This document shows positions 35,809 through 45,977 of a DNA stretch of 64,000 nucleotides, in pieces; position 1 is the stretch's first letter; every line of letters starts with the position of its first letter. A program made the position numbers and the translations under genes. The stretch lies in IMG/VR virus record IMGVR_UViG_3300035188_001379, positions 1-64,000 of that record. One strand, written 5' to 3'. The stretch comes from a virus. The notes below the pieces were generated by a model. It searched no databases. It worked only from the letters and a program-made list of their open reading frames with translations, and was not told where the DNA came from.

Positions 35809-37420
35809 AGCAGAAGTCACAGTAACATCAGGCCTTCCCGGATCGGTCACAGGGGTGAGTATTACCTATCAGGTGGGTAGCATTCCTTATGCGACTATAG
35901 ATCTTATTACAGAAGGAGGCGCAGCTCTATTTAGTAGTTTAGAGCAGGACAAGCGAAAGCCCTACGATATTGATATCTCTTGTAAAGTACATTCGGGGCA
36001 AGATGAAGAAACCAGGACTTTGAAATTTGAAGGGGTACTGGACGGGTTGTCTGTTTCTAGTACTGTAGGTAGGTCGCATTTCCAGGCTGTGCTGAAGAGT
36101 AAAATGCAAAAGCTCCTTGAGCTCACGACATTGACTCCTGGCTTGTACCCGTCCTCGATCAACATATATAAAATGCCTGATTTTAGCGTGATTGCTGACG
36201 GGGACATGGTGACGTCTTGGGGTGTTTTTGACGAGGACGGTAAGCTCCCCTACGATAAGGAACCTATCGTTTTTTATACAGAATTACTTAAAACTATCCT
36301 CGAGCTACAAAGCGGAGATTTTCAGAAGTTTCTAGGTGTTGAGCCTTTGATGGATGAGTCGAAACCTTATCAAAAGCTATACAACGATAAGCGATATAAG
36401 AAGGCAGCAAAAGACGCTTTTGAGCTTTTTGACAAGAATGTAGATATATCTGCGGTTTCTGGAGGAGGGTCTGCAGCTGCAGGTGTTCCAGTTGTTTTTG
36501 ATAGCATTCAAAACATGTTCCTTAACGGGCCGAATGTTTTACTGGAAAACTACATGAATTTTTTGGCGCAGATGGGTTGCAGTTTAATTTTTGGTAACAC
36601 TAAAGTATGGGCTGTTCCCATGAACACTGTAATTAAACCTGCGGGAGGTTCTCCAGAAGGAGGAGGGAAGCTGCAAAGCGAACCAAATGCCGCAGGTCCT
36701 GCGGATTGTGTAGCCTATAGTTACAACGACGTAGGTTACAGAGACATTGCGTGCGTCATTGTTAATGGAGAAAATTTGGCAGGAGGCGTAGATATAGGTA
36801 CGCCAGCTTTCACAAGAGATCACTTAGCACACTTCATAGAAGAAGACGGGCTTTCTCAAGCTTCAGGGGTATTAGTAGTTAAAAATCATCCATGGATGGC
36901 AGCCTTTCCCACCAAAGCGGTTCCAGCTGACGCTGAAGAGACAAAAGAAAAGCTAGACCAGCAGGATAGCATGTATGAGTCTAAAAAAAGTTTTGACGAC
37001 GGCTCTGAAGAAGCAAAAGAAGTAGCTGAAGCTATTGAAAAGAAAAAAGAGGATATAGTTGATGCTGCTCAAGAGGTCCTTGAAAACTATGCACTTACTA
37101 AATTTCTACAAGCGCGCTACGGAGATCGCCAAGGGTCGATAACTCTAGACTTCAATCCTAAGTGGGTTCCAGGTACAGGGGGAACATTGTATGTGCGAGA
37201 AATCTCTACCACGCTATCTTTCTATGTTACAAGCGTTGTCCATCATATAGACCTATCTCCTCCCAATTCAGGTACAGCCATTACCACAGTTAGCTTCACT
37301 TGCGGCAGATCTGGCGATGGTCCTCAAGGAGCAAAAGAAGATAAGTTTTTGAACTACAACGCCGACAAAGAGAGCGACGTGCAAAAAGCTTTTTTAAAAG
37401 ATATAGGAGCAAGCGAATGA
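35798..37420 (+). CDS. Baseplate hub protein (gpD/gp27-like)
   Basis: A 540-residue protein. The N-terminal beta-rich domain (VTVTSGLPGSVTGVSITYQ, then PYATIDLITEGGAALF) and the C-terminal strand pattern (GTGGTLYVREISTTLSFYV, then HHIDLSPPNSGTAITTVSF) resemble hub proteins that dock on the spike and start the tube. A charged coiled-coil insert lies near residues 385-430 (EETKEKLDQQDSMYESKK). It precedes the sigma-like gene with a 4-nt ATGA overlap. Confidence 0.62.
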   Translation: MPAKAEVTVTSGLPGSVTGVSITYQVGSIPYATIDLITEGGAALFSSLEQDKRKPYDIDISCKVHSGQDEETRTLKFEGVLDGLSVSSTVGRSHFQAVLKSKMQKLLELTTLTPGLYPSSINIYKMPDFSVIADGDMVTSWGVFDEDGKLPYDKEPIVFYTELLKTILELQSGDFQKFLGVEPLMDESKPYQKLYNDKRYKKAAKDAFELFDKNVDISAVSGGGSAAAGVPVVFDSIQNMFLNGPNVLLENYMNFLAQMGCSLIFGNTKVWAVPMNTVIKPAGGSPEGGGKLQSEPNAAGPADCVAYSYNDVGYRDIACVIVNGENLAGGVDIGTPAFTRDHLAHFIEEDGLSQASGVLVVKNHPWMAAFPTKAVPADAEETKEKLDQQDSMYESKKSFDDGSEEAKEVAEAIEKKKEDIVDAAQEVLENYALTKFLQARYGDRQGSITLDFNPKWVPGTGGTLYVREISTTLSFYVTSVVHHIDLSPPNSGTAITTVSFTCGRSGDGPQGAKEDKFLNYNADKESDVQKAFLKDIGASE

Positions 37421-38049
37421 ACGACGTAGAAAAACTCATTAAAGAAAACAAAAAGCTTATAGACCTAGAGGCTGCAAGGTACGCCACAAACATACCTTTA
37501 ATCACAGTACAGATAGAGGCTTATAAACTGGCGCGTGAGGCGGCCAAAAGCTACAATCCTAACACAGGAGTTAAGTTCAGCACACATCTTGTTAATAGTC
37601 TTAAAAAACTGTCGAGACTATCCACTAAATATGGCGCTGTACTCCGCGTACCTGAGAATACTCAATTCGGTATCAACAAACTTCAAAAGCTCGAAAAAGA
37701 CCTCGAGCACTCCCTAGGAAGAACTCCCACGACTGAAGAGCTCGCTCATCACTCAGGGTTCAATGTGAAGGCTGTTACACACACACTACAGAGCCGTAAA
37801 ACAAGCGCAGGACTGTCATCACTGTTCGATGCGCCTTCCTTGTTCGACAGCGCTAATGATGAATGGGTGCAATTTGTTTATCATGACCTAGCAGACAAAG
37901 ATAAATTGATTTTTGAACACAAAACAGGGTTTGGAGGGAAAACTATTCTAGATAACGCTGCCTTAGCCAAGAAATTAAATTTGTCTACCAGTACGCTAAA
38001 TAATAGGTTAAAATTAATTAACTCTACACTAGCCAAAGGATGGAAATAA
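37417..38049 (+). CDS. Sigma70-family-like transcription factor
   Basis: A 210-residue protein. Residues 43-80 (SYNPNTGVKFSTHLVNSLKK then YGAVLRVPENT) match the region 2.3-3.0 pattern of sigma factors (YDP-RG-KFSTYA ... R-P). Residues 87-125 (INKLQKLEKDLEHSLGRTPT TEELA) match region 3 (L--LGR-PT-EELA). The last 50 residues hold a region-4-like helix-turn-helix (NAALAKKLNLSTSTLNNRL). The N-terminal core-binding part is short. It lies between hub and gp25-like genes and overlaps the former by 4 nt. It could direct the phage polymerase or host polymerase to late genes; the target is unknown. Confidence 0.75.
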   Translation: MNDVEKLIKENKKLIDLEAARYATNIPLITVQIEAYKLAREAAKSYNPNTGVKFSTHLVNSLKKLSRLSTKYGAVLRVPENTQFGINKLQKLEKDLEHSLGRTPTTEELAHHSGFNVKAVTHTLQSRKTSAGLSSLFDAPSLFDSANDEWVQFVYHDLADKDKLIFEHKTGFGGKTILDNAALAKKLNLSTSTLNNRLKLINSTLAKGWK

Positions 38050-38050
38050 C

Positions 38051-38464
38051 ATGTTCGACACTCTCATCAAGCTGCTTAATAAGCTTAAATCTTTTTTTGA
38101 AGATAAACTACCGTCTGGAAGGCTCAGCAATGATAGCTCAGGGCGCAAATGGTTTTTAGAGCATATTTCATATGAGGGAGAGCTTACGTTAGAAAAATTG
38201 CGAGAAATCACCGATCGTGGCGATTTGAACAGTCTTTTTGTTGAACGCTATGACGAAAAATCAGTAAAAGCCAAAAAAGGTATCAGCGCAGTAAAAGTAG
38301 AGATATCTGCCTTATACAGTTTTCAAAAATGTTTTGTGCAACGCTACAAAGGCAGACTGCATTTTTACAGAGACGATCTTTCTCAAAAAGGAGCCAGGAC
38401 CATGCACACCACCGGTAGGGCCTATGGACTTTTTAACGAGCTTAAAAAAAATCTAGACTCTTAG
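38051..38464 (+). CDS. Small hypothetical protein after the sigma-like gene
   Basis: A 137-residue basic protein starting MFDTLIKLLNKLKSFFEDK. It starts 1 nt after the sigma-like gene, so the two are co-translated. Aromatic and basic residues in the second half (FQKCFVQRYKGRLHFYRDD) suggest a compact alpha/beta domain. It could be a partner of the sigma-like protein or a baseplate component; no family recognised. Confidence 0.5.
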   Translation: MFDTLIKLLNKLKSFFEDKLPSGRLSNDSSGRKWFLEHISYEGELTLEKLREITDRGDLNSLFVERYDEKSVKAKKGISAVKVEISALYSFQKCFVQRYKGRLHFYRDDLSQKGARTMHTTGRAYGLFNELKKNLDS

Positions 38465-38467
38465 TTT

Positions 38468-38947
38468 ATGGCGATCGCAAGCATATCTACAAACTACACA
38501 AATCGCACTAAGGATATCAGCATACTGCAATACCCAGACGCATCTACTGTTGATGCTCAGATTGTATTACCTCAGTTTGGAGGCAACGCTAGGTTTTGTA
38601 CAGGCGTACAGAAGCTTATTCAGAAGTATGCGATTATTCTGCTTACAAACATAAAATCTCAACCGGCTTTTCCTACGTTTGGTACAAACTTTTTGTATAC
38701 CTTGCAGGCAGGTATATCTCCAGTAGACCGTGTGCGAGCTTCACAGATATTTGTTTTAGCCAGCTTCCAGGCAGTCACAGCCCTTAGAAGATATCAAGTG
38801 GCCAACCCATCTATTCCAGACGATGAAAAGATTGTACGGGCAGAGCTGGTAGGTCTAGATTTGTATGGAGGCTACGTAGGGTTCTCAGTAAATATAATTA
38901 CAGTAGCTGGAGACAACATTTCGTTCGTGGTACCTTTACCTAAGTAA
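38468..38947 (+). CDS. Baseplate wedge protein, gp25-like
   Basis: A 159-residue protein. The segment IKSQPAFPTFGTNFLYTLQ, with a helix-rich N-terminal side and a beta-strand end, fits the gp25/gpW-type baseplate family. Length is normal. It is followed 3 nt later by the J-like baseplate gene, the order found in most contractile phages. Confidence 0.65.
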   Translation: MAIASISTNYTNRTKDISILQYPDASTVDAQIVLPQFGGNARFCTGVQKLIQKYAIILLTNIKSQPAFPTFGTNFLYTLQAGISPVDRVRASQIFVLASFQAVTALRRYQVANPSIPDDEKIVRAELVGLDLYGGYVGFSVNIITVAGDNISFVVPLPK

Positions 38948-38950
38948 CAT

Positions 38951-40588
38951 ATGGCAGAGACAATTCAAAACACACTAGACCGCTTAACTGCATTCATTTC
39001 TCAAAATTATACAGACATTGAAGTAGGTCCTGGTTCTGTTATAAGCGAGCTACTCCTCAAAGTTGCGGCTAGTATTCATAACGAGCAGTATAATCTCATC
39101 GAAGGACTGCGGCAATCCTCGCATATTAGCAGCGTACTTGCAGCCACTGAAGACACCTATTCCCCTATAATGGATGCAGTGGCCTCTAACTATAACGTTA
39201 GCCGCGACACTGGTGCGTACGTTACAGGTAAAATAAAAGTAACTGTTAGTGCCTCTAACGAGTACAACCTGAGACAGGGGTTCGAGTTTGTCCAGCCCGG
39301 CTTGAACTTAAACTATACTCTTGTGAAAAACACTAGAGTGGTTGGAACAAAATCACTAACAACTTTAAATGAGGTGCAGCTGTTCAGCTCAAACGGAATG
39401 TTCTATTTCATTCTCGACGTAATCGCTGAAAATGTAGGACCGCAATATCAAGTACCTTCAGGAACAGTATTCTCACTGGCTCCTGATGGATATCTAAACA
39501 AGTTTGTAAAAGCTGAGGCATACGGCAACTTTTCTTCAGGTAAAAATGTAGATACCGATAAAGAGTTGGTAGCTAAAATAAAAACAAGTCTAGGCAATTC
39601 ACGACTTACTTCTGCTGCAGGTATCGCCAAAAACTTCTCAGAAAAATTTCCCAGCTTCCAGTACCTATCCATTTGTGGAGCAAACGACCCAGAGATGCTT
39701 AGGTCAAAGCAGAATGTTCTAGGTATTTCTACGTTTGGAAAAGCTGACGTTTATGTTCGTTCAAGCGTAGGGTTAGAATTAACTCACATCACGAAGTCAG
39801 CTACGAAAATTGCTGAAAATACATGGAGGCTGCAACTTTTCAACATAGACGTACCAGGATTTTATAGGATTCAATCCATTATACCTACCTCCAAACAGAT
39901 TAACCTAGGAGGTACATTGTTGCCCACAGCTGTAGATTACGGTTTCTCTATATACCCTAACTATAGGAATAATGAGATTGCCGCAGACACAATCGCAAAG
40001 AGTGTTAGTAACGCCAGATTCACCAAGTATCAAACTGCGACAGTCACATTTAATTATTCAGATCCTGAAAAGATAGCTATAGGGCAAACCGCTTCTTTTG
40101 AACTTCATATCAGTAATCAGCCTCATATCGCTGAGATGCAGGACTTGTTACTTTCTGACGAAAACCGACTAGCTTGCGCAGACTACCTAGTGAAGGCTGT
40201 TGTTCCTTGTATGGTGTCGCTGAACATCAATCTGATCAAGAAAAGAATTACCGACACATACGAATCTTTAAATATTCAGCAGCTAAAAAAAGACATATTC
40301 ACGTATGTTAACACTATTCCTTTTGGAGAAGAGCTGCATGCCTCTGCGTTAATCGACATTTGTCATAACTATGATATACGTAGAGTAGACTTGCCTATAA
40401 GCATGGAAGGTGTAATTATATGCCCAGACAATTCAACCATAACACTTGAAGACTCTGATGTGCTGGCTATCCCTACCGATATCGCTAGAGGAGTATCTCC
40501 GAAAACAACCGCGTACTTTATCGACTATTATCGAGTAGAGGCAGGTGTGACGCAACCCATCGACAATATAGGCTTAAATATTTCATAG
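38951..40588 (+). CDS. Baseplate J-like (gp6-type) protein
   Basis: A 545-residue wedge protein. The N-terminus (DIEVGPGSVISELLLKVAA) matches the start of J-like proteins, where D--PGS---EL is common. The middle has alternating strands (GKIKVTVSASNEYNLRQG) and a long VPSGTVFSL region. The C-terminal third holds helices and strands of the multimerisation domain. Position after the gp25-like gene supports the call. Confidence 0.72.
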   Translation: MAETIQNTLDRLTAFISQNYTDIEVGPGSVISELLLKVAASIHNEQYNLIEGLRQSSHISSVLAATEDTYSPIMDAVASNYNVSRDTGAYVTGKIKVTVSASNEYNLRQGFEFVQPGLNLNYTLVKNTRVVGTKSLTTLNEVQLFSSNGMFYFILDVIAENVGPQYQVPSGTVFSLAPDGYLNKFVKAEAYGNFSSGKNVDTDKELVAKIKTSLGNSRLTSAAGIAKNFSEKFPSFQYLSICGANDPEMLRSKQNVLGISTFGKADVYVRSSVGLELTHITKSATKIAENTWRLQLFNIDVPGFYRIQSIIPTSKQINLGGTLLPTAVDYGFSIYPNYRNNEIAADTIAKSVSNARFTKYQTATVTFNYSDPEKIAIGQTASFELHISNQPHIAEMQDLLLSDENRLACADYLVKAVVPCMVSLNINLIKKRITDTYESLNIQQLKKDIFTYVNTIPFGEELHASALIDICHNYDIRRVDLPISMEGVIICPDNSTITLEDSDVLAIPTDIARGVSPKTTAYFIDYYRVEAGVTQPIDNIGLNIS

Positions 40589-40589
40589 C

Positions 40590-42428
40590 ATGCTCATTGA
40601 CTTCATACCTTCAAAATTCCCTGCAGGAGATGTTACAGACGGACAATATCTGTATCGTTCGCTGGGCTCTTTTTGGACACAGATATTCAGAGATAAGAAC
40701 GTTTTAAAAGGCTATACTATCGGAACAGCTGACGAACTTATTCAGTCTTACTTTAACCTAACGGAAGCGATCAAGCAGTACTCTGTTAAAGATATAGATA
40801 TTCTACATAAGGAAAAATGGCTGCCTCTCGTAATTAAGAAGTCCGAGTTTAACAACGCACCCTTTAAATTTACTTCCAACTCTGCTGTGTTTGGAAAGCA
40901 ACCCAACACAGATAGCTTTTATGCGGGACAAATATTCAGGTTCGGTTTCTCAAAAGAGACAGGAGGACAAGTCTACAGTTTTACACCTACTGTAGCATTA
41001 TCTAAATTTGGAGCTATAGCCAATAGAATCATAGCTCCTTCGCTTGTGCTGATCCCTGGTATAGATGTCGTAATGCAGGAAGGTACTCTGTATTTTACGG
41101 TAAATCTTTTTAACAATTCGAGAATACCTACAGCAAAAGTCATCGATGACTTCGGTTCTCCTGTAACTTTTAAAGACTCTAGAGGCGAAGTATTCGAAGA
41201 AGAATTTATTGTATTGTGGATGCATATGGCGGAAATAGATCAAGCCGCACTATACAATACATTCGGAGTGCTCCTGGACCTGAACCTACCTTCAGCAGAA
41301 AGCTATAAAGAAATACTTAAAGCGGTTTTTAACCTCTATGTGGAAGGTCCTACAGTTAGAGCACTAACGTCTGCGTTTGCCGCCTTGGCCAAGGCTCCTG
41401 TCATAATCGAGCCTGAAGAAATTGTTGATGACATATACGTAGACGATTATAACCAGTATGTGATTACAGATAAAAACGTCTACAAACTAGCATTGAACCA
41501 GAATATTTCCAGTGATGTGGCTAGAGGCGTTATTTTTTTTAGCGGAGAAATTTTAAGTGCAGATGTGTCGGTGTCTGACAGTGTTATTGATCCTATATGG
41601 TGGCAAAGCAAGGTACAGACAACCAAGCTTTCGTTTGCTTCACATATTTTTATTGCTGGTGTTAAAAATCAATTGTTTTTTGAAAACTCGCTTAAGCTTT
41701 TGACGTATACAGGAGCAGCTCCAAACCCACAGGACAAGAAGCTAATATTTCCTGTTCTTGGGAGAGACACTGACGTACAGCTATTCCAAGACTATATAAA
41801 TTTGCCTGAAAATAAAAACGAGCTAATCTCTTTGCTTAAATTTAAGCCGAATATAACTTCGTCGATAACAATCAATCCCATCGATTTTCTATTTAAAAAT
41901 CTTTTTAAGAACAACACCCTTTTTGTTAAGTTAGACTTCTACGAGCAGACCCAGCTCGAGCTTTTCGTGTCTTTGCTTCCTCTGCTGCAGTTCCACCTTC
42001 CGTCACATGTGTATTTGCTGCTGTATATCTCAATAACTCTACCGCAGGACACTCTCTCTAGATTGAATAGCGGATTAAAGATACATGCTTTCCCTGGAAG
42101 ACTTTTTAGCTTTGACGGCTCCGAGTACCTGACAGGTTCACGGCCGATACTTGGCAACGACGATCCCGACTACTACAAAGATTACCTAAATCGCCTTTTT
42201 TGTATCTCGCTAGGTCCTTACAGGAATGGGCAGCCGCTGCATGCGGACGGCACAGCAAAATTCAACAACGTCAATAACCTCGATGATCTGCAACTAAATC
42301 ATCCTATAGGTGTCACTGCTGGGACTATGCGTACAGACATACCTGCAAGCGTTCAACCTCCTGGAGAACCTTTTCCAAGACTTCCTTCAACCAGAGAGAT
42401 ACAATCAATCTTATTAATCGACTTTTAA
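40590..42428 (+). CDS. Baseplate/tail protein, unknown family
   Basis: A 612-residue protein starting at ATG 40590 just after the J-like gene. The N-terminal 100 residues (LIDFIPSKFPAGDVTDGQY) are followed by a helical part and a beta-rich C-terminal half. Position and length suggest the wedge component between J-like protein and fibres, analogous to gp7/gp8 or I-type proteins, but sequence alone does not decide. A possible internal promoter lies at its end. Confidence 0.5.
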   Translation: MLIDFIPSKFPAGDVTDGQYLYRSLGSFWTQIFRDKNVLKGYTIGTADELIQSYFNLTEAIKQYSVKDIDILHKEKWLPLVIKKSEFNNAPFKFTSNSAVFGKQPNTDSFYAGQIFRFGFSKETGGQVYSFTPTVALSKFGAIANRIIAPSLVLIPGIDVVMQEGTLYFTVNLFNNSRIPTAKVIDDFGSPVTFKDSRGEVFEEEFIVLWMHMAEIDQAALYNTFGVLLDLNLPSAESYKEILKAVFNLYVEGPTVRALTSAFAALAKAPVIIEPEEIVDDIYVDDYNQYVITDKNVYKLALNQNISSDVARGVIFFSGEILSADVSVSDSVIDPIWWQSKVQTTKLSFASHIFIAGVKNQLFFENSLKLLTYTGAAPNPQDKKLIFPVLGRDTDVQLFQDYINLPENKNELISLLKFKPNITSSITINPIDFLFKNLFKNNTLFVKLDFYEQTQLELFVSLLPLLQFHLPSHVYLLLYISITLPQDTLSRLNSGLKIHAFPGRLFSFDGSEYLTGSRPILGNDDPDYYKDYLNRLFCISLGPYRNGQPLHADGTAKFNNVNNLDDLQLNHPIGVTAGTMRTDIPASVQPPGEPFPRLPSTREIQSILLIDF

Positions 42429-42445
42429 CCTAGAGGCAATATAAT
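42418..42445 (+). promoter_or_regulatory. Possible promoter of the fibre block
   Basis: TCGACT (42418-42423), a 16-nt spacer and a perfect TATAAT (42440-42445) overlap the end of the preceding gene. ATG 42454 lies 8 nt after the -10, so the transcript would be leaderless or nearly so. Confidence 0.45.
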
Positions 42446-42453
42446 ATAGTTTT

Positions 42454-43014
42454 ATGGTAAACACTGAAAATTTAAGCACGACCAAAGCGCTTACAGGTTT
42501 TATAAAAATCTGGCAAGTCGACCCTTGCTCTGGCGAATCCTTGTTGTTGGTAGACAAGCCGAATATGATTCTGAAAGGCGGAGCAACGCTATTGTCGCGC
42601 TCTTTAGGTGGGGATGCTGCTGCAAAAATTTGGGGAATGTATATCGGTTACAACAACAACGTAACTTTCGTTAAGCCAGATATTGATGTAGACTACGCAA
42701 ACCGCTTTATCAATTATGCTGCACCTTTTGGATATTTGCGCGAGCCTTTAACTTTTAGCCCCAACTTCTTATCTTCTCCAGGCTATGTCGACAACACTGT
42801 GCTGTTTTCGACAATGATAACTTCCGCCAATAAAGCAGGCGGGGCAGAGTTCACTGAAGATAGTAAGATTTATGAGGTTGCTCTTGTAGCTGCACAAGAT
42901 GTAAATGACCCTACCAAGGATATCGTGTTTTCTAGAACTAACTTTAATCCTGTGCAGTATAACTCTACTTATAACTTCACCATAACTTGGGGCGTTAGAA
43001 TTCTACTTACATAA
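42454..43014 (+). CDS. Putative tail fibre-associated protein
   Basis: A 186-residue beta-rich protein, first gene of the fibre block. It has aromatic, Asn-rich sequence (YIGYNNNVTFVKPDIDVDY) and ends in FTITWGVRILLT, as do many small fibre or collar proteins. No catalytic motif. It lies 4 nt before the 685-residue fibre-type gene. Confidence 0.45.
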   Translation: MVNTENLSTTKALTGFIKIWQVDPCSGESLLLVDKPNMILKGGATLLSRSLGGDAAAKIWGMYIGYNNNVTFVKPDIDVDYANRFINYAAPFGYLREPLTFSPNFLSSPGYVDNTVLFSTMITSANKAGGAEFTEDSKIYEVALVAAQDVNDPTKDIVFSRTNFNPVQYNSTYNFTITWGVRILLT

Positions 43015-43018
43015 TCAT

Positions 43019-45076
43019 ATGAGTTTAACTCCTTGGCTTCCGGTAGTCCGAAAAATAAAAGATGGTGAGTTCGTAGACCAGACGACTGTAAACGTACCTA
43101 TCGACCAGCTCACTCAAAGAGACCAGCATCTCTATGAGAAGTTTCAAGAGCTATCAGGTAAATCTGTCTTGATTAGCTTTGGTCAGCCGATACATCCAGA
43201 AGAAACAAGCTATGTTGTACCAGGAGAGTTAAATCTTGTCTACTTCCGCAGTGATGCCTCAGGGGCAGGTATCTCTAGAAGTATGACAGGCTTTTCTTCG
43301 ACATCTTCCTCGTCGATGTTCGCGCCTAAAAATTCAAACTATGTCTTCGGCTTAACCAAGATGGTTTATGCCGATACGCAAACCGCAGACCTGTTTACAG
43401 AAGGCTTGTGTGAGCTGACCTCAGACATTGATGACTCTGCAACTGGGCTCTTACAGAGCGGAGAAGAGTTTTCTCCAGGTCCGTATTTTTTATCTTCGAA
43501 GTATTTAGGTAAAATTACAAGAGATCCGTCAGGAATACCTGTGTATGTTGGTTATGCTATAAGTAAGCGTAAGTTTTTACTACATACAAACGTAGACGAA
43601 TTTTCTCAGTTTTTTATTAACTACAGGTACCACGTATTAGATCGTGTAGCAGGTACACCCTCTTTATCTGGTACAACTTGGACAATAACCTCGTCTAATG
43701 CCAATAAACTCGGTTGGATAGCCGTGGGCAGCATCACAAACATTCCTGTACCTGTAGGAGCTAAATTTTACTACAATATTCCAAGAACTACAGCTCAGCT
43801 AGACGCTGACACTGAGCTTGAAGGCTATGAACGTGAGGAGGCCATAGACTTACGCAGAGATCTTCCTCCGGTTCCTGCGAATTTTATTCAATTGTATACG
43901 AACGGTGTTCTGGAGAGATATAATAATGAGTTTGATCCTGCAGGGAATTTTTCAGTGAACGAGTACGGCTTATGGTGGCATAACGATCAGAACAGCTATC
44001 AGCCTTGGTCAGCTTCATACAACAGCTCTAACACCTGGGCAGTGAATAAAACAAATCTTTCTGCGAGCAGAAAAAGAATGTTTGTAAGCTTTTCAAAATT
44101 TAACCCAGCACTAAGAACACAGCTAGTCAGGTCTCTAGCTCCATATGATCGTGTAGAGAACGGAGAGTATGTTAACCGGCCATCCAGCTTTTTGAAGCTC
44201 TACAGCAAAGATAAGCCTGATGCGCAGGCCGCAACAGGAGATCTGCTCTTTGACATTGACGCTCCTGTGAACCTTTACGGCTATCGCCCAAGCGGAGCTA
44301 CGAGCGATCTAGAAGAATTCGAATACCCCGAAGCACCAAGGAGTGACCAGTATACTGCAAATCGTGCAATAGCTGCTTTACAGTACTCTAAACCGGAAGG
44401 TGCATTCAAGGCAGTAGTTACCCCTGTGGTTGCAAGAATACTCGGAGCCAATGGAGTGACTGTAAATGAAGACGCTAACCGACCAGGTGTGTGGACAATC
44501 CAGTATTCTGCCACAGGCATATCAGGACAAGTGGACTCTATAGAGCCTATCAATTCACGACTCGAGTTTTTAGGCTTAAACTCCTATATCAAACTGCCTC
44601 CTCCCTCATCTACACCCTATGGGCTGATTGGTAAGATAGTTCTACCTAAGTCTGGAGTGAATAACAAACCTCTCCAGCTTGTGTTTCACCTATTTGGAGA
44701 CAAGGATGTTTCGTTGAGCTCAACATTCAGAAACGTAGCGTTCCAGTTGGAGTACTCAGCTGTGTCTGCTTACAATGGTAGCTCTCCTACGAACTACACT
44801 ACAGTAAATACAAATAAATATAGTCCTAACGTTAATCCTGTAGAATTCGCAATTAAGCCTATCGCAGGCGCAGCTAATAACTACGCAGCCTACACATCTT
44901 GTCGTATAGCTGAGCCTGGCTTTGTGATTCCTGCTCAGTTTGTGCGAGAAGACACAATCATTAACTTTAAGATAACTCGCGTGGCTGTAGGGTCACTTGC
45001 AAACAACTATGCAGGGAATGTTATCGAAGGAGGCAATATTGGACTGCTAGGTATTTATTGGGAAAGCTTAACATAG
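43019..45076 (+). CDS. Putative tail fibre / appendage protein
   Basis: A 685-residue, beta-rich protein with many Ser, Thr, Asn and Gly. The N-terminus (LPVVRKIKDGEFVDQTTVN and PIDQLTQRDQHLYEKFQEL) resembles a short docking segment common at the start of phage tail appendage proteins. The C-terminal part looks like a globular beta domain (PLQLVFHLFGDKDVSL). It likely takes part in host attachment. No enzymatic site is visible. Confidence 0.55.
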   Translation: MSLTPWLPVVRKIKDGEFVDQTTVNVPIDQLTQRDQHLYEKFQELSGKSVLISFGQPIHPEETSYVVPGELNLVYFRSDASGAGISRSMTGFSSTSSSSMFAPKNSNYVFGLTKMVYADTQTADLFTEGLCELTSDIDDSATGLLQSGEEFSPGPYFLSSKYLGKITRDPSGIPVYVGYAISKRKFLLHTNVDEFSQFFINYRYHVLDRVAGTPSLSGTTWTITSSNANKLGWIAVGSITNIPVPVGAKFYYNIPRTTAQLDADTELEGYEREEAIDLRRDLPPVPANFIQLYTNGVLERYNNEFDPAGNFSVNEYGLWWHNDQNSYQPWSASYNSSNTWAVNKTNLSASRKRMFVSFSKFNPALRTQLVRSLAPYDRVENGEYVNRPSSFLKLYSKDKPDAQAATGDLLFDIDAPVNLYGYRPSGATSDLEEFEYPEAPRSDQYTANRAIAALQYSKPEGAFKAVVTPVVARILGANGVTVNEDANRPGVWTIQYSATGISGQVDSIEPINSRLEFLGLNSYIKLPPPSSTPYGLIGKIVLPKSGVNNKPLQLVFHLFGDKDVSLSSTFRNVAFQLEYSAVSAYNGSSPTNYTTVNTNKYSPNVNPVEFAIKPIAGAANNYAAYTSCRIAEPGFVIPAQFVREDTIINFKITRVAVGSLANNYAGNVIEGGNIGLLGIYWESLT

Positions 45077-45083
45077 TAAGAGT

Positions 45084-45977
45084 ATGCCGTGGATTGATAG
45101 CTTAGACTGGTTGTCTCTAAACTCTCTCAGAAGATATCCTCTGAGAGAGGGCACCAGCGTGCTTAGTACTGACGAGTATTTTAGTATACCTGATACGCTA
45201 ATATCTGATTTTACGTTATGTGCCTCTAGCGATGTTACACGCAGATTCTATATCTCTAAAATTTTTAATAAAGTCACTTCTCTGATTATCGAAGTCAGTG
45301 ATTCCTCAGGCATTCAGGTTGGCTCGTTTAATATACAAGGAAGCCAACACACCCAAGACAAAGACTATTACCTAACTCCTACGTCTTTGTATGCAGGGGC
45401 CAACGGCAAAATAACTATAAATACTCTTGAGGACCTTAAAACACAGCCGGCAGGAGTTTTTTCTTTTACGCTCGCTGCCACAGAATTCGAGCCTCGAGTG
45501 ATTGTTCCTGGGTTGCAGGGAATAGACAGAATCAAGTTCACTGATACTCAAAACGGCACATATAGTTTTACAGGAGATATACATATCACTTCACGGAGTA
45601 ACGTATACTTTGACTATGCTCTCGCTAATAATGAAGTGCTGGTAGATGCTGGCGATGACCTTGGCTTGAGTAAGTTGTGTACGTTTAAAGATTGTGTTAA
45701 GAGTATCAATGGCGTCGGGCCGGATCCTGCCACAGGCAACATCAATCTTCTCGGCGTTAACTGTGTTAAAATATCAAACTCTGCGCAGTACACTCTCGAT
45801 GTTTCTGACACTTGCTGCACTCCGTGCTCAGGTTGCAATGATCTAGAAGAGCTAACTACGAGACTCACATCGCTAGAGAACAGCTTTTTACAGTTGAAAG
45901 ATAATTATAATAGTGTAAATACTCAGCTAAGTACGTATCTTTCTACAATTAATTCTAACTGTGCATGCCCCGAGTAA
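45084..45977 (+). CDS. Appendage protein, YPL-motif paralogue 1
   Basis: A 297-residue protein with N-terminal motif IDSLDWLSLNSLRRYPL and central motif SINGVGPDPATGNINL. Both recur in diverged form in the next four large genes, so this is the first of a paralogue array. A Cys-rich patch (DTCCTPCSGC) near residue 250 is followed by a coiled-coil (ELTTRLTSLENSFLQLKDN) and a Cys at the end, which could mediate trimerisation or docking. Likely a fibre or adaptor. Confidence 0.55.
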   Translation: MPWIDSLDWLSLNSLRRYPLREGTSVLSTDEYFSIPDTLISDFTLCASSDVTRRFYISKIFNKVTSLIIEVSDSSGIQVGSFNIQGSQHTQDKDYYLTPTSLYAGANGKITINTLEDLKTQPAGVFSFTLAATEFEPRVIVPGLQGIDRIKFTDTQNGTYSFTGDIHITSRSNVYFDYALANNEVLVDAGDDLGLSKLCTFKDCVKSINGVGPDPATGNINLLGVNCVKISNSAQYTLDVSDTCCTPCSGCNDLEELTTRLTSLENSFLQLKDNYNSVNTQLSTYLSTINSNCACPE

